A stretch of DNA of 64,000 nt from Agromyces soli (GCF_022811605.1 NZ_CP094533.1:2914001-2978000); one strand, 5' to 3'. Counted from the stretch's first letter, positions 15,120 to 23,684 are shown. Translations and numbers: made by a program. The notes: a model not told the origin generated them from the letters alone.

Positions 15120-15932
15120 TCATCGTCCTCGAGGCTCAGCGTACTCGGTGGCCAGCGCGGCGCGCCGGAGCGAGCGCCGCAGCGGCAGCTCGCGGATGCC
15201 TCGGGGGAGCACGCGCCTGGCGACCCCGACGGCGCGGAGCCAGGCCGTGCCGGCCGCGAGGACCCGTGGCGCCGAGGACAGCCCGTAGGCCCGCCGGACC
15301 TCCTGGGGGAGGAGGACGGTCGTCATCAGGCGGACCGGGGGCAGCAGCACCCGGACGCCGGGCGGCAGCGCTCGGCCGTCGAGGAGGGCGTGCGCGACCC
15401 GTCGCGCGTCGTCGCCCACCTCGAGCTGCGCGAGCCGCTCCGCCCACCACCGATCGAACTCGGCCCTCGTCTCGGGCCAGCCTGCCCGCGTCGCCTGGAG
15501 CCTGCCGCCGAGTGCCCCGAGCCGGCGCACGAGGAGATCGGCGTCCGCCGCCGGGAGCCGGCCCACGAGGCGTTCGTGCAGCTGCAGCGTCGTCGCCGCG
15601 ATCGTGGCGGCCACCCAGCGCTGGGCGTCGGCGTCGAACGCGCTGTAGCGGGCTCCGTCGGCCGTGGCCCGGCCGTGCACCGGGCGGTGGCGCTCGTCGA
15701 CTCGCCTGGCCATCCGCTCCGCCAGCTCCGGCGAGCCGAAGCCGACGGCGTAGAGGTAGTCGAGGGTCCCGAGCAGGCGGTCGAACGGGCGATGCACGAA
15801 GTCGCTGTGGGCCGCGACACCGGCGGCCACCCGCGGGTCGGCGAGTTGGAGCAGGATGGCGGCGGCACCGCCGGCGAGCAGGCTCCCGTCACCGGCATGA
15901 CGCCGGAACGTCGCCTGCTCGTCGTGCTCCAC
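15120..15932 (-). CDS. MpaB-family (DUF2236) oxygenase-like protein
   Basis: 270 residues from a GTG. The N-terminus GDGSLLAGGAAAILLQLADP followed by HSDFVHRPFDRL, and the central HRPVHG...YSAFDADAQRWV...HERLVG pattern, match the MpaB/DUF2236 family, whose best-known relatives (latex-clearing protein, mycophenolate MpaB) are b-type haem oxygenases. The His/Arg residues of the family are present. The start is uncertain: a GGAGG stands one base before the GTG at 15932, too close to be ideal, and the open frame extends upstream without other family similarity. Monocistronic. Confidence 0.75.
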   Translation of the reverse strand: MEHDEQATFRRHAGDGSLLAGGAAAILLQLADPRVAAGVAAHSDFVHRPFDRLLGTLDYLYAVGFGSPELAERMARRVDERHRPVHGRATADGARYSAFDADAQRWVAATIAATTLQLHERLVGRLPAADADLLVRRLGALGGRLQATRAGWPETRAEFDRWWAERLAQLEVGDDARRVAHALLDGRALPPGVRVLLPPVRLMTTVLLPQEVRRAYGLSSAPRVLAAGTAWLRAVGVARRVLPRGIRELPLRRSLRRAALATEYAEPRGR

Positions 15933-16012
15933 GCCTCCAGTCTGACACGCGGCGCCTGAGTGCCGGCCAGACGAGGTCCCCTCGAGGCGCCGCCCGGCCG
16001 GCTCGACTCGGC

Positions 16013-17167
16013 TCAGTACCAGTTGACCGCTTCGGAGTGCGCCCAGGCGCCGCACGGGGCGCCGTAGCGGCCGGAGATGTACGCGAGCCCCCACTCGATC
16101 TGCGTGGCGGGGTTGGTGCGCCAGTCCGCACCGGCGGACGCCATCTTGCTGCCGGGGAGCGACTGCGGGATGCCGTAGGCGCCGCTCGAGGCGTTGTAGG
16201 CGTCGGCGCGCCAGCTGGACTCCCGCGTCCACAGCAGCACGAGGCACTGGTACTCGCCGTCGCCCCAGCCGTACCGCGCGACCGCCTGCCTGGCGTACGC
16301 CTTCGCGCCGTCGGGGTCCACGACGATCCCAGGCGGTGGCGCCGGGGTCATCCCTCCGTTCGCCTCGGCCTCGGCCGCGGCCCTGGCGTCGGCTTCGCGC
16401 TGGGCGTCGACGCCGATCTGGTAGCGGCGCTCGAGTTCGACCGAGCGGTTGCGGAGGCTGGCCAGCTGGGCGTAGAGCGTGTCGAGGGTGGCCTGCTGCG
16501 CCGCGACGTCGGCCTCCGCGCGGGCGTGCGCCGCTTCCGCAGCTTCAGCCTGACTGCGCGCGGCCTCGGCCCGACGCGAGCGTTCGTCCTCGGCGACGGC
16601 CGCCTGAGCGCTCAGCGCGTCGGCGTTCGCCTTCGCCTCGGTCGCGACGGCAGCGATCCCCGAGGAGAGGTCGGCGAGCCGTTCGGTGCGGGACAGCGCC
16701 ATGAGCGTTCGGCTCGGGTCGCCGCCCGCCTCGGCGTGCGCGCTCTCGCTGAGCAGCGTGAGCAGGCTGTTTGTCGAGCCGGAGCGGGCGAGCAGGGCGG
16801 ACGCCCGGCCGAACTGCGCCGCCGCCTCGACCGCGGTGCTGCTGGCCGTCTCCGCCGAGGCCTGGAGCTCCTCGGCGCGGTCGCTCGCCTCCGCGAGGGC
16901 GGCGTCCGCTGCGGCGGACTCCGAGGCCGCGACGACGGCCGCGTCCCCGAGCCGGCCGGACTCCGCCTGGAGCGAGGCGACGAGGGCGTCGATCCGCTCG
17001 GCCTCCGCGGTGCGGCTGGCCACGTCGGACTTCGCCGCCTCGACCTCGTCCCAGCTCGGGTAGTCCTCGGCGAGCGCGGCGGTCGGCGTCGCCACGGCAA
17101 GCAGCCCGGCCAGCATGAGCGCAGCACCTGCCGCGGCGCCGCGCTGGAGCGTGCGGCGAGAACGCAT
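16013..17167 (-). CDS. Secreted coiled-coil protein with lytic-transglycosylase-like domain
   Basis: 384 residues. A signal peptide (about 1-33, ending ATPTAALAE) is followed by a long coiled coil (about 40-265) of the type found in RipA/PcsB-like cell-wall enzymes, and a C-terminal lysozyme-like domain of about 90 residues. In that domain TRESSW carries the probable catalytic Glu316, followed by SSGAYGIPQSLPGSKMA and a closing segment with QIEWGLAYISGRYG, the pattern of actinobacterial transglycosylase-like proteins. Predicted to cut peptidoglycan glycan strands outside the cell, with the coiled coil acting as a regulatory or anchoring arm. It is divergent from nagZ, which acts on products of such cleavage. 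Confidence 0.85.
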   Translation of the reverse strand: MRSRRTLQRGAAAGAALMLAGLLAVATPTAALAEDYPSWDEVEAAKSDVASRTAEAERIDALVASLQAESGRLGDAAVVAASESAAADAALAEASDRAEELQASAETASSTAVEAAAQFGRASALLARSGSTNSLLTLLSESAHAEAGGDPSRTLMALSRTERLADLSSGIAAVATEAKANADALSAQAAVAEDERSRRAEAARSQAEAAEAAHARAEADVAAQQATLDTLYAQLASLRNRSVELERRYQIGVDAQREADARAAAEAEANGGMTPAPPPGIVVDPDGAKAYARQAVARYGWGDGEYQCLVLLWTRESSWRADAYNASSGAYGIPQSLPGSKMASAGADWRTNPATQIEWGLAYISGRYGAPCGAWAHSEAVNWY

Positions 17168-17258
17168 CAGAAATCCACCTCCGCGGTCGTCGGCGCGGCG
17201 AGTCTACCCGCGGCCTCCTCGGGCGCCGGATGGGACACGCCCCGTAGACTCGATGGCC

Positions 17259-18425
17259 ATGCAGAGCACACGCGCCGGGCTGCTCGCCCTCCTCGCCGTC
17301 GGCGTCCTGGCCGTCTCGGCGTGCAGTGCCGCACCCGCGCCATCGGCTCCGGCGTCGCCGCCGACCCCGTCGGCATCGCCGACCCCGCCGCCTCCGCCGA
17401 CCGCGGCCGAGTGGGCGGCGGAGCGCCTCGACGACATGAGTCTCGAGCAGAAGGCCGCGTCGCTCCTCATGCTGCATGCACCGGGGATCGAGCCGGGCCC
17501 GCTCCGCGCGCTCGCCGAGCAGGGCATCGGCGGGCTCATCCTGATGGGCGACAACATCCCCGCGGACGCCGACGCCCTCGCAGCGCTCACCTCCGCCGTG
17601 CAGCTCGATCCCGAGGCGCGCACGCTCATCGCGATCGATGAGGAGGGCGGCGACGTGCGGCGACTCCCGTGGGACCCGGCGCCGGGCGCGGACGCGCTGC
17701 GGGGCGGCTCGGCGGCCGAGGCGACCGACGCGTTCCGCACTCGTGGCGAGGTGCTCGCCGCCGCGGGCATCGACGTGAACTTCGGCATCGTGGCCGACGT
17801 CACCGACGACCCGGACTCCTTCATCTCCAGTCGCGTCCTCGGCCTCGATGCCGCCTCGGCCTCCCCGCTGGTCGCCGGTGCGGTGCAGGGGGAGCAGGGC
17901 CTCGTGGCGTCCACGCTCAAGCACTTCCCCGGTCACGGGCAGGCACCCGGGGACTCCCATGAGAGCCTCCCGACGAGCCCGCTCGACCTCGCCGGATGGC
18001 GGTCGATCGCCGCGCCGCCGTTCCAGGCCGGGATCGACGCCGGCACTGAGCTCGTCATGACCGGCCACCTCGTCTTCCCGGCCGTCGACCCGGCTCCCGC
18101 GTCGCTGTCGACGGAGTGGCATCGCATCCTCCGCGAGGAGCTCGGCTTCGAAGGCGTGGTGGTGACCGACGATCTGCTCATGCTGCAGCACAACGGGCTC
18201 GAGGAGTACCAGGACCCGGGGGAGAACGCGATCCGCGCGGTCGCCTCGGGCTCGGACCTGCTGCTGTACGTGCTGCCGGCCGATCCGTCGGAGTTCGGCA
18301 TCTCCGTCGACGGGCTGACGGCCGCGATCGCCGACGCCGTGCGCTCGGGGCGCATCTCCGAGGCCCGCCTCGACGAGGCGGCGCTCCGGGTGCTGACGCT
18401 GCGCCGCGAGCTCGCGGCCGACTGA
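17259..18425 (+). CDS. nagZ: Beta-N-acetylhexosaminidase (GH3, NagZ-like) lipoprotein
   Basis: About 388 residues. Signal peptide with lipobox (VLAVSACSA; lipidated Cys near residue 20), a Pro/Ser/Ala linker and a GH3 domain. The NagZ signature KHFPGHGQAPGDSH includes the Asp-His pair used as general acid/base, and VVVTDDLLML carries the nucleophile Asp. It releases N-acetylglucosamine from peptidoglycan fragments; being lipid-anchored it acts outside the cell, unlike cytosolic E. coli NagZ. Start: a -10 TAGACT at 17245-17250 puts transcription start about 8 bases later at ATG 17259, so the message is probably leaderless; ATG 17253 is an alternative. Confidence 0.88.
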   Translation: MQSTRAGLLALLAVGVLAVSACSAAPAPSAPASPPTPSASPTPPPPPTAAEWAAERLDDMSLEQKAASLLMLHAPGIEPGPLRALAEQGIGGLILMGDNIPADADALAALTSAVQLDPEARTLIAIDEEGGDVRRLPWDPAPGADALRGGSAAEATDAFRTRGEVLAAAGIDVNFGIVADVTDDPDSFISSRVLGLDAASASPLVAGAVQGEQGLVASTLKHFPGHGQAPGDSHESLPTSPLDLAGWRSIAAPPFQAGIDAGTELVMTGHLVFPAVDPAPASLSTEWHRILREELGFEGVVVTDDLLMLQHNGLEEYQDPGENAIRAVASGSDLLLYVLPADPSEFGISVDGLTAAIADAVRSGRISEARLDEAALRVLTLRRELAAD

Positions 18426-18471
18426 GCGCGGCCGTACGCGCGGCGATCGCAGCGGCGCAGAAATTTTTCGT

Positions 18472-18506
18472 ATGCGTTGGAATACATCTCGGGATTCCAT
18501 GCGTTG
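18472..18506 (+). promoter_or_regulatory. Inverted and direct repeats upstream of yceI
   Basis: TGGAAT (18478-18483) and ATTCCA (18494-18499) form an inverted repeat with a 10-base spacer, and the octamer ATGCGTTG occurs at 18472-18479 and 18499-18506. The stretch just upstream (AAATTTTT) is the most AT-rich in the neighbourhood. It is probably a regulated promoter. Confidence 0.4.
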
Positions 18507-18558
18507 TCATCGAAGCGGGCCGACCGGCCCCGACGAATCGACATCGGAGACCACCCTC

Positions 18559-19122
18559 ATGACGACGACCGCACCCACCATCGACATCCCCGGCTACCGC
18601 GCCGGCACCTGGACCATCGACCCCGCCCACAGTGAGGTCGGCTTCCAGATCCGCCACCTCATGATCAGCAAGGTCAAGGGCAAGTTCGAGCGCTTCGACG
18701 CCACCTTCGTGACCGCGGAGAACCCGCTCGACTCGTCCGTGACCGCCTCCGCCGAGGTCGCGTCCGTGTCGACGAACGAGCCCAACCGCGACGCGCACCT
18801 GCGCACCGGGGACTTCTTCGAGGCCGAGACCTACCCGACGATCGACTTCGTCTCGACCGGCGTCCGCGTCGAGGGCGGCGACTTCAAGGTCGACGGCGAC
18901 CTCACCATCCGCGGAATCACGAAGCCCGTCACCTTCGACTTCGACTTCGGCGGCTTCGGCGGCGACCCCTACGGCAACTACAAGGCCGGCGCGACCGCCA
19001 AGGCCGTCATCAACCGCGAGGACTTCGGCCTGCACTACAACGCGGCGCTCGAGACCGGCGGCGTGCTCCTCGGCGACCAGGTGACCATCACCCTGGAGCT
19101 GCAGGCGCAGCTCGCGCAGTAG
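18559..19122 (+). CDS. YceI-family lipid-binding protein
   Basis: 187 residues. YceI proteins form a lipocalin-like barrel that binds isoprenoid or fatty-amide ligands. Visible motifs: GTWTIDPAHSEVGFQIRHLM at the start, FFEAETYPTIDFVST in the middle and VTFDFDFGGFGGDPYG with the closing VLLGDQVTITLELQAQ. No signal peptide, so it is cytosolic, as is common for actinobacterial members. The start at 18559 begins the conserved domain; the frame to 18472 runs through the repeat-containing promoter. Monocistronic, ended by a strong hairpin. Confidence 0.92.
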   Translation: MTTTAPTIDIPGYRAGTWTIDPAHSEVGFQIRHLMISKVKGKFERFDATFVTAENPLDSSVTASAEVASVSTNEPNRDAHLRTGDFFEAETYPTIDFVSTGVRVEGGDFKVDGDLTIRGITKPVTFDFDFGGFGGDPYGNYKAGATAKAVINREDFGLHYNAALETGGVLLGDQVTITLELQAQLAQ

Positions 19123-19133
19123 TCTCGCGCGAA

Positions 19134-19172
19134 GACGAGGGGCCGGGCGCTGCGATCGCCCGGCCCCTCGTC
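19134..19172. terminator. Bidirectional hairpin between yceI and the AlkZ-like gene
   Basis: A perfect 16-base inverted repeat (19134-19149 with 19157-19172, core GGGGCCGGGCG/CGCCCGGCCCC) and a 7-base loop between two convergent genes. No T-run, as often in high-GC actinobacteria. Confidence 0.75.
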
Positions 19173-19210
19173 GCGTCAGCGGATGCCGAGCGCGCCGATC
19201 GCCCTGCGCG

Positions 19211-20317
19211 TCAGCCCGCGAGCACCACGTCGTCGAGTGTCAGCGACCAGAACGCCGCCCAGCGCTCGAACGCGGGACGGAACTCGTCCAGCGACGGCAT
19301 CGCGTCGAACGCGGTGACGTCGATCCCGACCGCGCCACGGCGGGGCGGCCGCCGCTTCCACGTGCCCACGACCTCGCCGTCCGCCACGAGCAGCGGCAGG
19401 AACAAGCCGTTCTTGCCGGGCACGACCCGCAGCGCATCGGCCTCGGAGCAGAACGCCGAACGATCGCCGTAGCCGAGGAAGTACTCGTCGAACGGCGCCA
19501 GCACCTGGCGTCCCGCCGGCGCCGTCGGCGCCGATGAGGCATCCGCCGCGAGGTAGCGCTCCGCGTCGTACGCGACGACCGCGTCGCCCGCCGCGGCGAG
19601 CCCCGTGCGGGCCTGCGCCATCGTGAGCCCGCCCCACCAGGCGAAGTCGCGCACCGTGACCGGGCCGTGGCCGCGCACGTAGCCCACGAAGAACCGCCCC
19701 AGCGCCTCGTCGTCGTCGAGGGCCGGACCGGGCGCGGCCGGCGACCACTCGTCGAGGAGCGCGAAGCGCTGCCTCGCCCGCGTCTCGATCGGCCCGCAGC
19801 AGAGCAGCCCCTCGTTCGCGAGGCGCCAGAGCAGGTGGTAGCCGCGCTGACCTTCGATCGGGATGCCGGCGCGGTTCCACGCGGCCTGGAGCTCCTCGCG
19901 CGTGGCCGATCTGCCGCCCTCGAGCTCGGCGACCGCCACCGCGCGCGCCCGAGCGGCCACCTCGTCGTCGAGTCCTTCGCGCCGGTGGATGGTCGTCGCC
20001 CGCTGGAGCACGCGCTCCGCCGTCAAGCGGAGGATCGGCCGATACAGCTCCGGCGAGACGAAGTGCAGCGTGCCACGCATCGGCCACGAGCGCAGCAGCT
20101 CGGCGCGGTCGATCGCCTCGTCGATGCGCGCCTCGGAGCTGCCAGGGATGCGGGCGCCGAGCACCCACTTCGCCGCCGCCAGGTCTTGCGCCTGCACGCA
20201 GACGAGGCGGTCGACCACCTGGGCGGGGGAGGCGAAGCCGGTATCGAGTCCCTGGGCCGCGAGCCGCGCCGCCCGGACGGTTCTGGGATCGGCATCCGCC
20301 GTCGGGGAAGTCGTCAT
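19211..20317 (-). CDS. Winged-helix HTH_42 protein, AlkZ-type DNA glycosylase candidate
   Basis: 368 residues. The N-terminus PAQVVDRLVCVQAQDLAAAKW contains a Gln42-x-Gln44 motif; in AlkZ, the glycosylase that unhooks interstrand crosslinks and protects an antibiotic producer, the catalytic motif is Q-x-Q, and in YcaQ it is Q-x-D. Further family features are RSWPMRGTLHFVSPE (about 100-115), HLLWRLANEGLLCCGP (about 180), and the C-terminal APFDEYFLGYGDR...GKNGLFLPLLVADGEVVGTW. Three tandem winged-helix domains are expected. The start is the ATG at 20317; the longer open frame upstream is antisense to the ABC-F gene. Divergent from that ABC-F gene. Catalysis is inferred from the motif only. Confidence 0.8.
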   Translation of the reverse strand: MTTSPTADADPRTVRAARLAAQGLDTGFASPAQVVDRLVCVQAQDLAAAKWVLGARIPGSSEARIDEAIDRAELLRSWPMRGTLHFVSPELYRPILRLTAERVLQRATTIHRREGLDDEVAARARAVAVAELEGGRSATREELQAAWNRAGIPIEGQRGYHLLWRLANEGLLCCGPIETRARQRFALLDEWSPAAPGPALDDDEALGRFFVGYVRGHGPVTVRDFAWWGGLTMAQARTGLAAAGDAVVAYDAERYLAADASSAPTAPAGRQVLAPFDEYFLGYGDRSAFCSEADALRVVPGKNGLFLPLLVADGEVVGTWKRRPPRRGAVGIDVTAFDAMPSLDEFRPAFERWAAFWSLTLDDVVLAG

Positions 20318-20376
20318 GCCCAGAGTCTGCCGGAGCCCGCCGACGCCGAGCGGCGACGCACCGCCCGCGAGCGCGA

Positions 20377-20434
20377 TAGACTGGGAGGCTGTGCCGCTCG
20401 GCACACCATCCCCATCCCTCCAGGAGGCCCCGCC
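20377..20434 (+). promoter_or_regulatory. Promoter and leader of the ABC-F gene
   Basis: TAGACT at 20377-20382 is followed by a leader with a small GTGCC/GGCAC hairpin (20391-20404) and an AGGAGG ribosome site before GTG 20435. Confidence 0.5.
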
Positions 20435-22033
20435 GTGCTCGCCGTCACCGATCTCGAGATCCGCGTCGGCGCCCGGCTGCTCATGGAGGACGTCGCCTTC
20501 CGTGTGAGCCCGGGCGACAAGATCGGCCTCGTCGGACGCAACGGTGCGGGCAAGACCACCCTCACGAAGACGCTCGCGGGGGAGACGCTTCCGACGGGCG
20601 GCCGCATCGACCGCTCCGGCGAGATCGGCTACCTCCCGCAGGACCCGCGCTCGGGCGATCCCGAGATGCTCGCCCGCACGCGCATCCTCGACGCCCGCGG
20701 CCTCGGCACCCTCGTGCTCGGCATGCGCGAAGCCTCCGAGCAGATGGGCTCCGACGACCCCGCCGTCGCCGAGAAGGCCATGAAGCGCTACGGAACGCTC
20801 ACCGACCGCTTCACCGCGCTCGGCGGCTACGCGGCCGAGGCGGAGGCGGCGTCGATCGCCTCGAACCTCAACCTTCCCGACCGCATCCTCGACCAGCCGC
20901 TGAAGACGCTCTCCGGCGGCCAGCGACGACGCATCGAGCTCGCGCGCATCCTGTTCTCCGACGCCGAGACGATGATCCTCGACGAGCCGACCAACCACCT
21001 CGACGCCGACTCCGTCGTCTGGCTGCGCGAGTTCCTGAAGAACTACCGCGGCGGCGTGATCGTGATCAGCCACGACGTCGAGCTCGTCGGCGAGGTCGTC
21101 AACCGGGTGTTCTACCTGGATGCGAACCGTTCGGTCATCGACATCTACAACATGGGCTGGAAGCACTACCTGCGCCAGCGCGCCGCCGACGAGGAGCGCC
21201 GTAAGAAGGAGCGCGCCAACGCCGAGAAGAAGGCCGACGCGCTGCGCCTGCAGGCGGCCAAGTTCGGGGCGAAGGCCTCGAAGGCCGCCGCGGCGCACCA
21301 GATGGTCGCCCGAGCCGACAAGCTGCTCGCCGGGCTCGAGGAGGTGCGCGCCGTCGACCGCGTTGCGAAGCTGCGCTTCCCGACGCCCGCGGCCTGCGGG
21401 CGCACCCCGCTGCAGGCGTCGGATCTCTCGAAGAGCTACGGCTCGCTCGAGATCTTCACGGCCGTCGACCTCGCCATCGACCGCGGCTCGAAGGTCGTCA
21501 TCATCGGCCTGAACGGCGCCGGCAAGACGACCCTCCTGCGCATCCTCGCGGGCGTCGACCAGCCCGACACGGGGCAGCTCGAGCCCGGGCACGGCCTCCG
21601 CATCGGCTACTTCGCGCAGGAGCACGAGACGATCGACGTGAAGCGCACGGTGCTCGAGAACATGGTCTCCTCCTCGCCGGCGCTCACCGAGACCGAGGCG
21701 CGCAAGGTGCTGGGTTCCTTCCTCTTCACGGGCGACGACGTGCACAAGCCGGCCGGCGTGCTCTCCGGCGGCGAGAAGACCCGGCTCGCGCTGGCGATGA
21801 TCGTCGTCTCGGGCGCCAACGTGCTGCTCCTCGACGAGCCGACGAACAACCTCGACCCGGCGAGCCGCGAGGAGATCCTCGACGCGCTCGCGCACTTCGA
21901 GGGCGCCGTGGTGCTCGTCTCGCACGACCCGGGTGCGGTCGAGGCGCTGAACCCCGAGCGGGTGCTGATCCTGCCCGACGGCGTCGAGGACCACTGGAGC
22001 GCCGAGTACCAGGAGCTCATCGAGCTCGCCTGA
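20435..22033 (+). CDS. ABC-F family ribosome-associated ATPase
   Basis: 532 residues with two ABC domains and no membrane segment. Walker A motifs GRNGAGKTT (near residue 35) and GLNGAGKTT (near 360), signature motifs TLSGGQRRRIELA and VLSGGEKTRLALA, Walker B MILDEPTNHLDAD and LLLDEPTNNLDPA. The linker between the domains is long, basic and helical (EERRKKERANAEKKADALRL), as required for reaching the ribosomal P/E sites. ABC-F proteins act on stalled or drug-bound ribosomes; this one resembles the housekeeping Uup/EttA-like actinobacterial type more than a dedicated resistance protein. GTG start chosen because AGGAGG precedes it. Confidence 0.9.
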   Translation: MLAVTDLEIRVGARLLMEDVAFRVSPGDKIGLVGRNGAGKTTLTKTLAGETLPTGGRIDRSGEIGYLPQDPRSGDPEMLARTRILDARGLGTLVLGMREASEQMGSDDPAVAEKAMKRYGTLTDRFTALGGYAAEAEAASIASNLNLPDRILDQPLKTLSGGQRRRIELARILFSDAETMILDEPTNHLDADSVVWLREFLKNYRGGVIVISHDVELVGEVVNRVFYLDANRSVIDIYNMGWKHYLRQRAADEERRKKERANAEKKADALRLQAAKFGAKASKAAAAHQMVARADKLLAGLEEVRAVDRVAKLRFPTPAACGRTPLQASDLSKSYGSLEIFTAVDLAIDRGSKVVIIGLNGAGKTTLLRILAGVDQPDTGQLEPGHGLRIGYFAQEHETIDVKRTVLENMVSSSPALTETEARKVLGSFLFTGDDVHKPAGVLSGGEKTRLALAMIVVSGANVLLLDEPTNNLDPASREEILDALAHFEGAVVLVSHDPGAVEALNPERVLILPDGVEDHWSAEYQELIELA

Positions 22034-22117
22034 GCAGTCCGGCGCTGCGGCGCGGTCCGGCGCTGCGGCGTCGGCCGTGACGCGGCACGCCTGCGTCGCT
22101 CCGGCCCCGGCGCGGTC

Positions 22118-22984
22118 TCAGCGCCGGTCGAGGATCTCGTCCTCGGCGTCCGCGTCGTGGTCGCGCTTCGCCGGCTCCTTCCGCCGGGGTGCGCGGTGCT
22201 GGGTGCGCGCGGGTGGCGTCGCGCCATCCGTCTCGACCTCGTCGAGCCCGACCTCCTCGCGCGCCTTGCGCTCCTGGTTCGCCGCCCAGCCGAGGCCGAT
22301 GAAGGCGAGCAGCGCGAAGACGTACCACTGCAGCGCGTAGGAGAGGTGGGGCCCCTCGTCCCGCTCGGGGCGCGGGGCGGCGAGCGGAGGCTCCGCGGCA
22401 TCCGCTCCGTCCTGCACGAGGATGCCGTAGGCGCCGGTATAGCTCGGCGCGCCCACCCGTTCGGCGAGCTCCTCGAGGTCGATCGTCGCGAACTCGCGCC
22501 CCGTCGAGGTGCGGCCGGCGATGCGGCCCTCGCCCGCCTTGAGCCGAGCGGTCACGTCGACCTCACCGCTCGGCGGCGCAGGCACCTCGCTCGGTCGACC
22601 GTCGGAGTTCTGCGCGACCCAGCCGCGGTCGACCATGAAGACGTCGCCGTTGTCGAGCCGGAAGGGGGTGACCACCTCGAAGCCGGTCGTGCCGGAGAAC
22701 GGTCGATTGCGGACGACGACCTCGTCATCCACGAGGTACTCGCCGCGGAGCTCCACGACCTGCCAACGCTGCTCGACGTCGAAGGCGTCGAGCTCCGGCA
22801 GCGCCTCGTCCAGCGGGATCGGTTCGGCGTCGTAGTTGGCGTCGATGCGGGCCACCTCCGCGAGCGCCTCGGCTCGACGGTTCAGCTGCCAGGTGCCGAG
22901 GGCGGAGCAGACGATCGCGAACACGATGACGAGGGCGAGGTAGCCGGCCCAGCGCGGGGCGATCAGGAAGCGCCAGCGGCTCAT
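22118..22984 (-). CDS. SURF1-family cytochrome oxidase assembly protein
   Basis: 288 residues with one transmembrane helix at each end: near the N-terminus (YLALVIVFAIVCSALGTWQL) and at about 215-240 (LSYALQWYVFALLAFIGLGW). Between them lies the extracytoplasmic SURF1 domain with GTWQLNRR and VDRGWV motifs. SURF1 helps insert haem into the aa3 cytochrome c oxidase. The C-terminal tail of about 45 residues is charged and probably disordered. Its ATG overlaps the stop of the upstream small gene, forming a three-gene operon. Confidence 0.9.
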   Translation of the reverse strand: MSRWRFLIAPRWAGYLALVIVFAIVCSALGTWQLNRRAEALAEVARIDANYDAEPIPLDEALPELDAFDVEQRWQVVELRGEYLVDDEVVVRNRPFSGTTGFEVVTPFRLDNGDVFMVDRGWVAQNSDGRPSEVPAPPSGEVDVTARLKAGEGRIAGRTSTGREFATIDLEELAERVGAPSYTGAYGILVQDGADAAEPPLAAPRPERDEGPHLSYALQWYVFALLAFIGLGWAANQERKAREEVGLDEVETDGATPPARTQHRAPRRKEPAKRDHDADAEDEILDRR

Positions 22985-23223
22985 TCATCTCCTCCGGGAG
23001 CGGCGGCCGGCGGGACGAACCGGCTGACGGCGACGGGAAAGCTGCGGGCCTCGACGAAGCCGCGAAGGTATTCGACGTGGTCGTCGCAGGCGAGCCAGGT
23101 CTTCGTGCGGCCGTCGGTGTGGATGCGTGGATTGCTCCACTCGACCCGCCACCCGGCGGGCGCGCTGCAGCCGGCCCGCGAGCAGATGACCTCCGTGGGG
23201 CTTCCGCCCAGACCGCCGATCAT
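22981..23223 (-). CDS. Small zinc-finger-like protein, unknown function
   Basis: 80 residues. Cys14-x4-Cys19 and Cys46-x2-His49 give a plausible zinc site; between them stands WRVEWSNPRIHTDGRTKTWL. Short proteins of this type beside DUF3099 and SURF1 genes are widespread in actinobacteria and sometimes carry misleading names (acetone carboxylase); nothing in the sequence supports a carboxylase. The ATG at 23223 overlaps the DUF3099 stop, and the stop overlaps the SURF1 start, so it is translated as the middle gene of a coupled trio. Confidence 0.8.
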   Translation of the reverse strand: MIGGLGGSPTEVICSRAGCSAPAGWRVEWSNPRIHTDGRTKTWLACDDHVEYLRGFVEARSFPVAVSRFVPPAAAPGGDE

Positions 23224-23540
23224 GCCCGGTCCCCAGTGGATGCATCGGGGCCGCGGGGGCCGTCGTCGTCTCGGGGGTGCGTGGGCGCAGCGGGAAGGGC
23301 GCGCTCGGGGGAGACGATCTGCCCGGCGCGGCCGGTGCCCTGCGCGTTCGCGAGCACGACGGCGACGTAGGGCAGGAAGATGGCGCCCGCCGCGAAGATC
23401 GCCATCCACCAGCCCTGCACGAACAGCATGGCGAAGATGCATCCGACGCGGATCGTCATCGCGATCGTGTACTTGAGCATGCGCGCGCGCCGCTCCTGAT
23501 CCGGGGAGGGCGGCAGCGAGGTGATCGACTGCTGCTTCAT
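23220..23540 (-). CDS. DUF3099 membrane protein
   Basis: 106 residues: a basic N-terminus, two close hydrophobic helices (IAMTIRVGCIFAMLFVQGWW and MAIFAAGAIFLPYVAVVLAN) and a hydrophilic tail. The pattern matches DUF3099 proteins of actinobacteria, for which no function is established. First gene of the operon with the zinc-finger-like protein and SURF1; link to respiratory-chain assembly is by context only. Divergent from fabG. Confidence 0.85.
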   Translation of the reverse strand: MKQQSITSLPPSPDQERRARMLKYTIAMTIRVGCIFAMLFVQGWWMAIFAAGAIFLPYVAVVLANAQGTGRAGQIVSPERALPAAPTHPRDDDGPRGPDASTGDRA

Positions 23541-23624
23541 GATGGTCGCCGGGCTCTGACGGCGCTCCTCCTCTCAAGCCTACGTCCGTCTCGGCCGAGC
23601 GGATGCCGGGAATGGACGACGTTC

Positions 23625-23653
23625 TATGCTGGGACGGGCCTCGGGCGAGGCCC
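23625..23653 (+). promoter_or_regulatory. Promoter and 5'-end hairpin of the fabG mRNA
   Basis: A -10 TATGCT (23625-23630) is followed at the expected start site by the perfect stem GGGCCTCG/CGAGGCCC (23636-23653) and, seven bases later, TTTT (23660-23663). The ribosome site TGGAGC lies further down before ATG 23685. Confidence 0.5.
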
Positions 23654-23684
23654 GCCATCTTTTCCGACTCGAAATGGAGCCGAC

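Noticed and set aside
19667-20434. N-terminal extension of the ABC-F protein
   Set aside because: It is antisense to the AlkZ-like gene; AGGAGG and the family start support GTG 20435.
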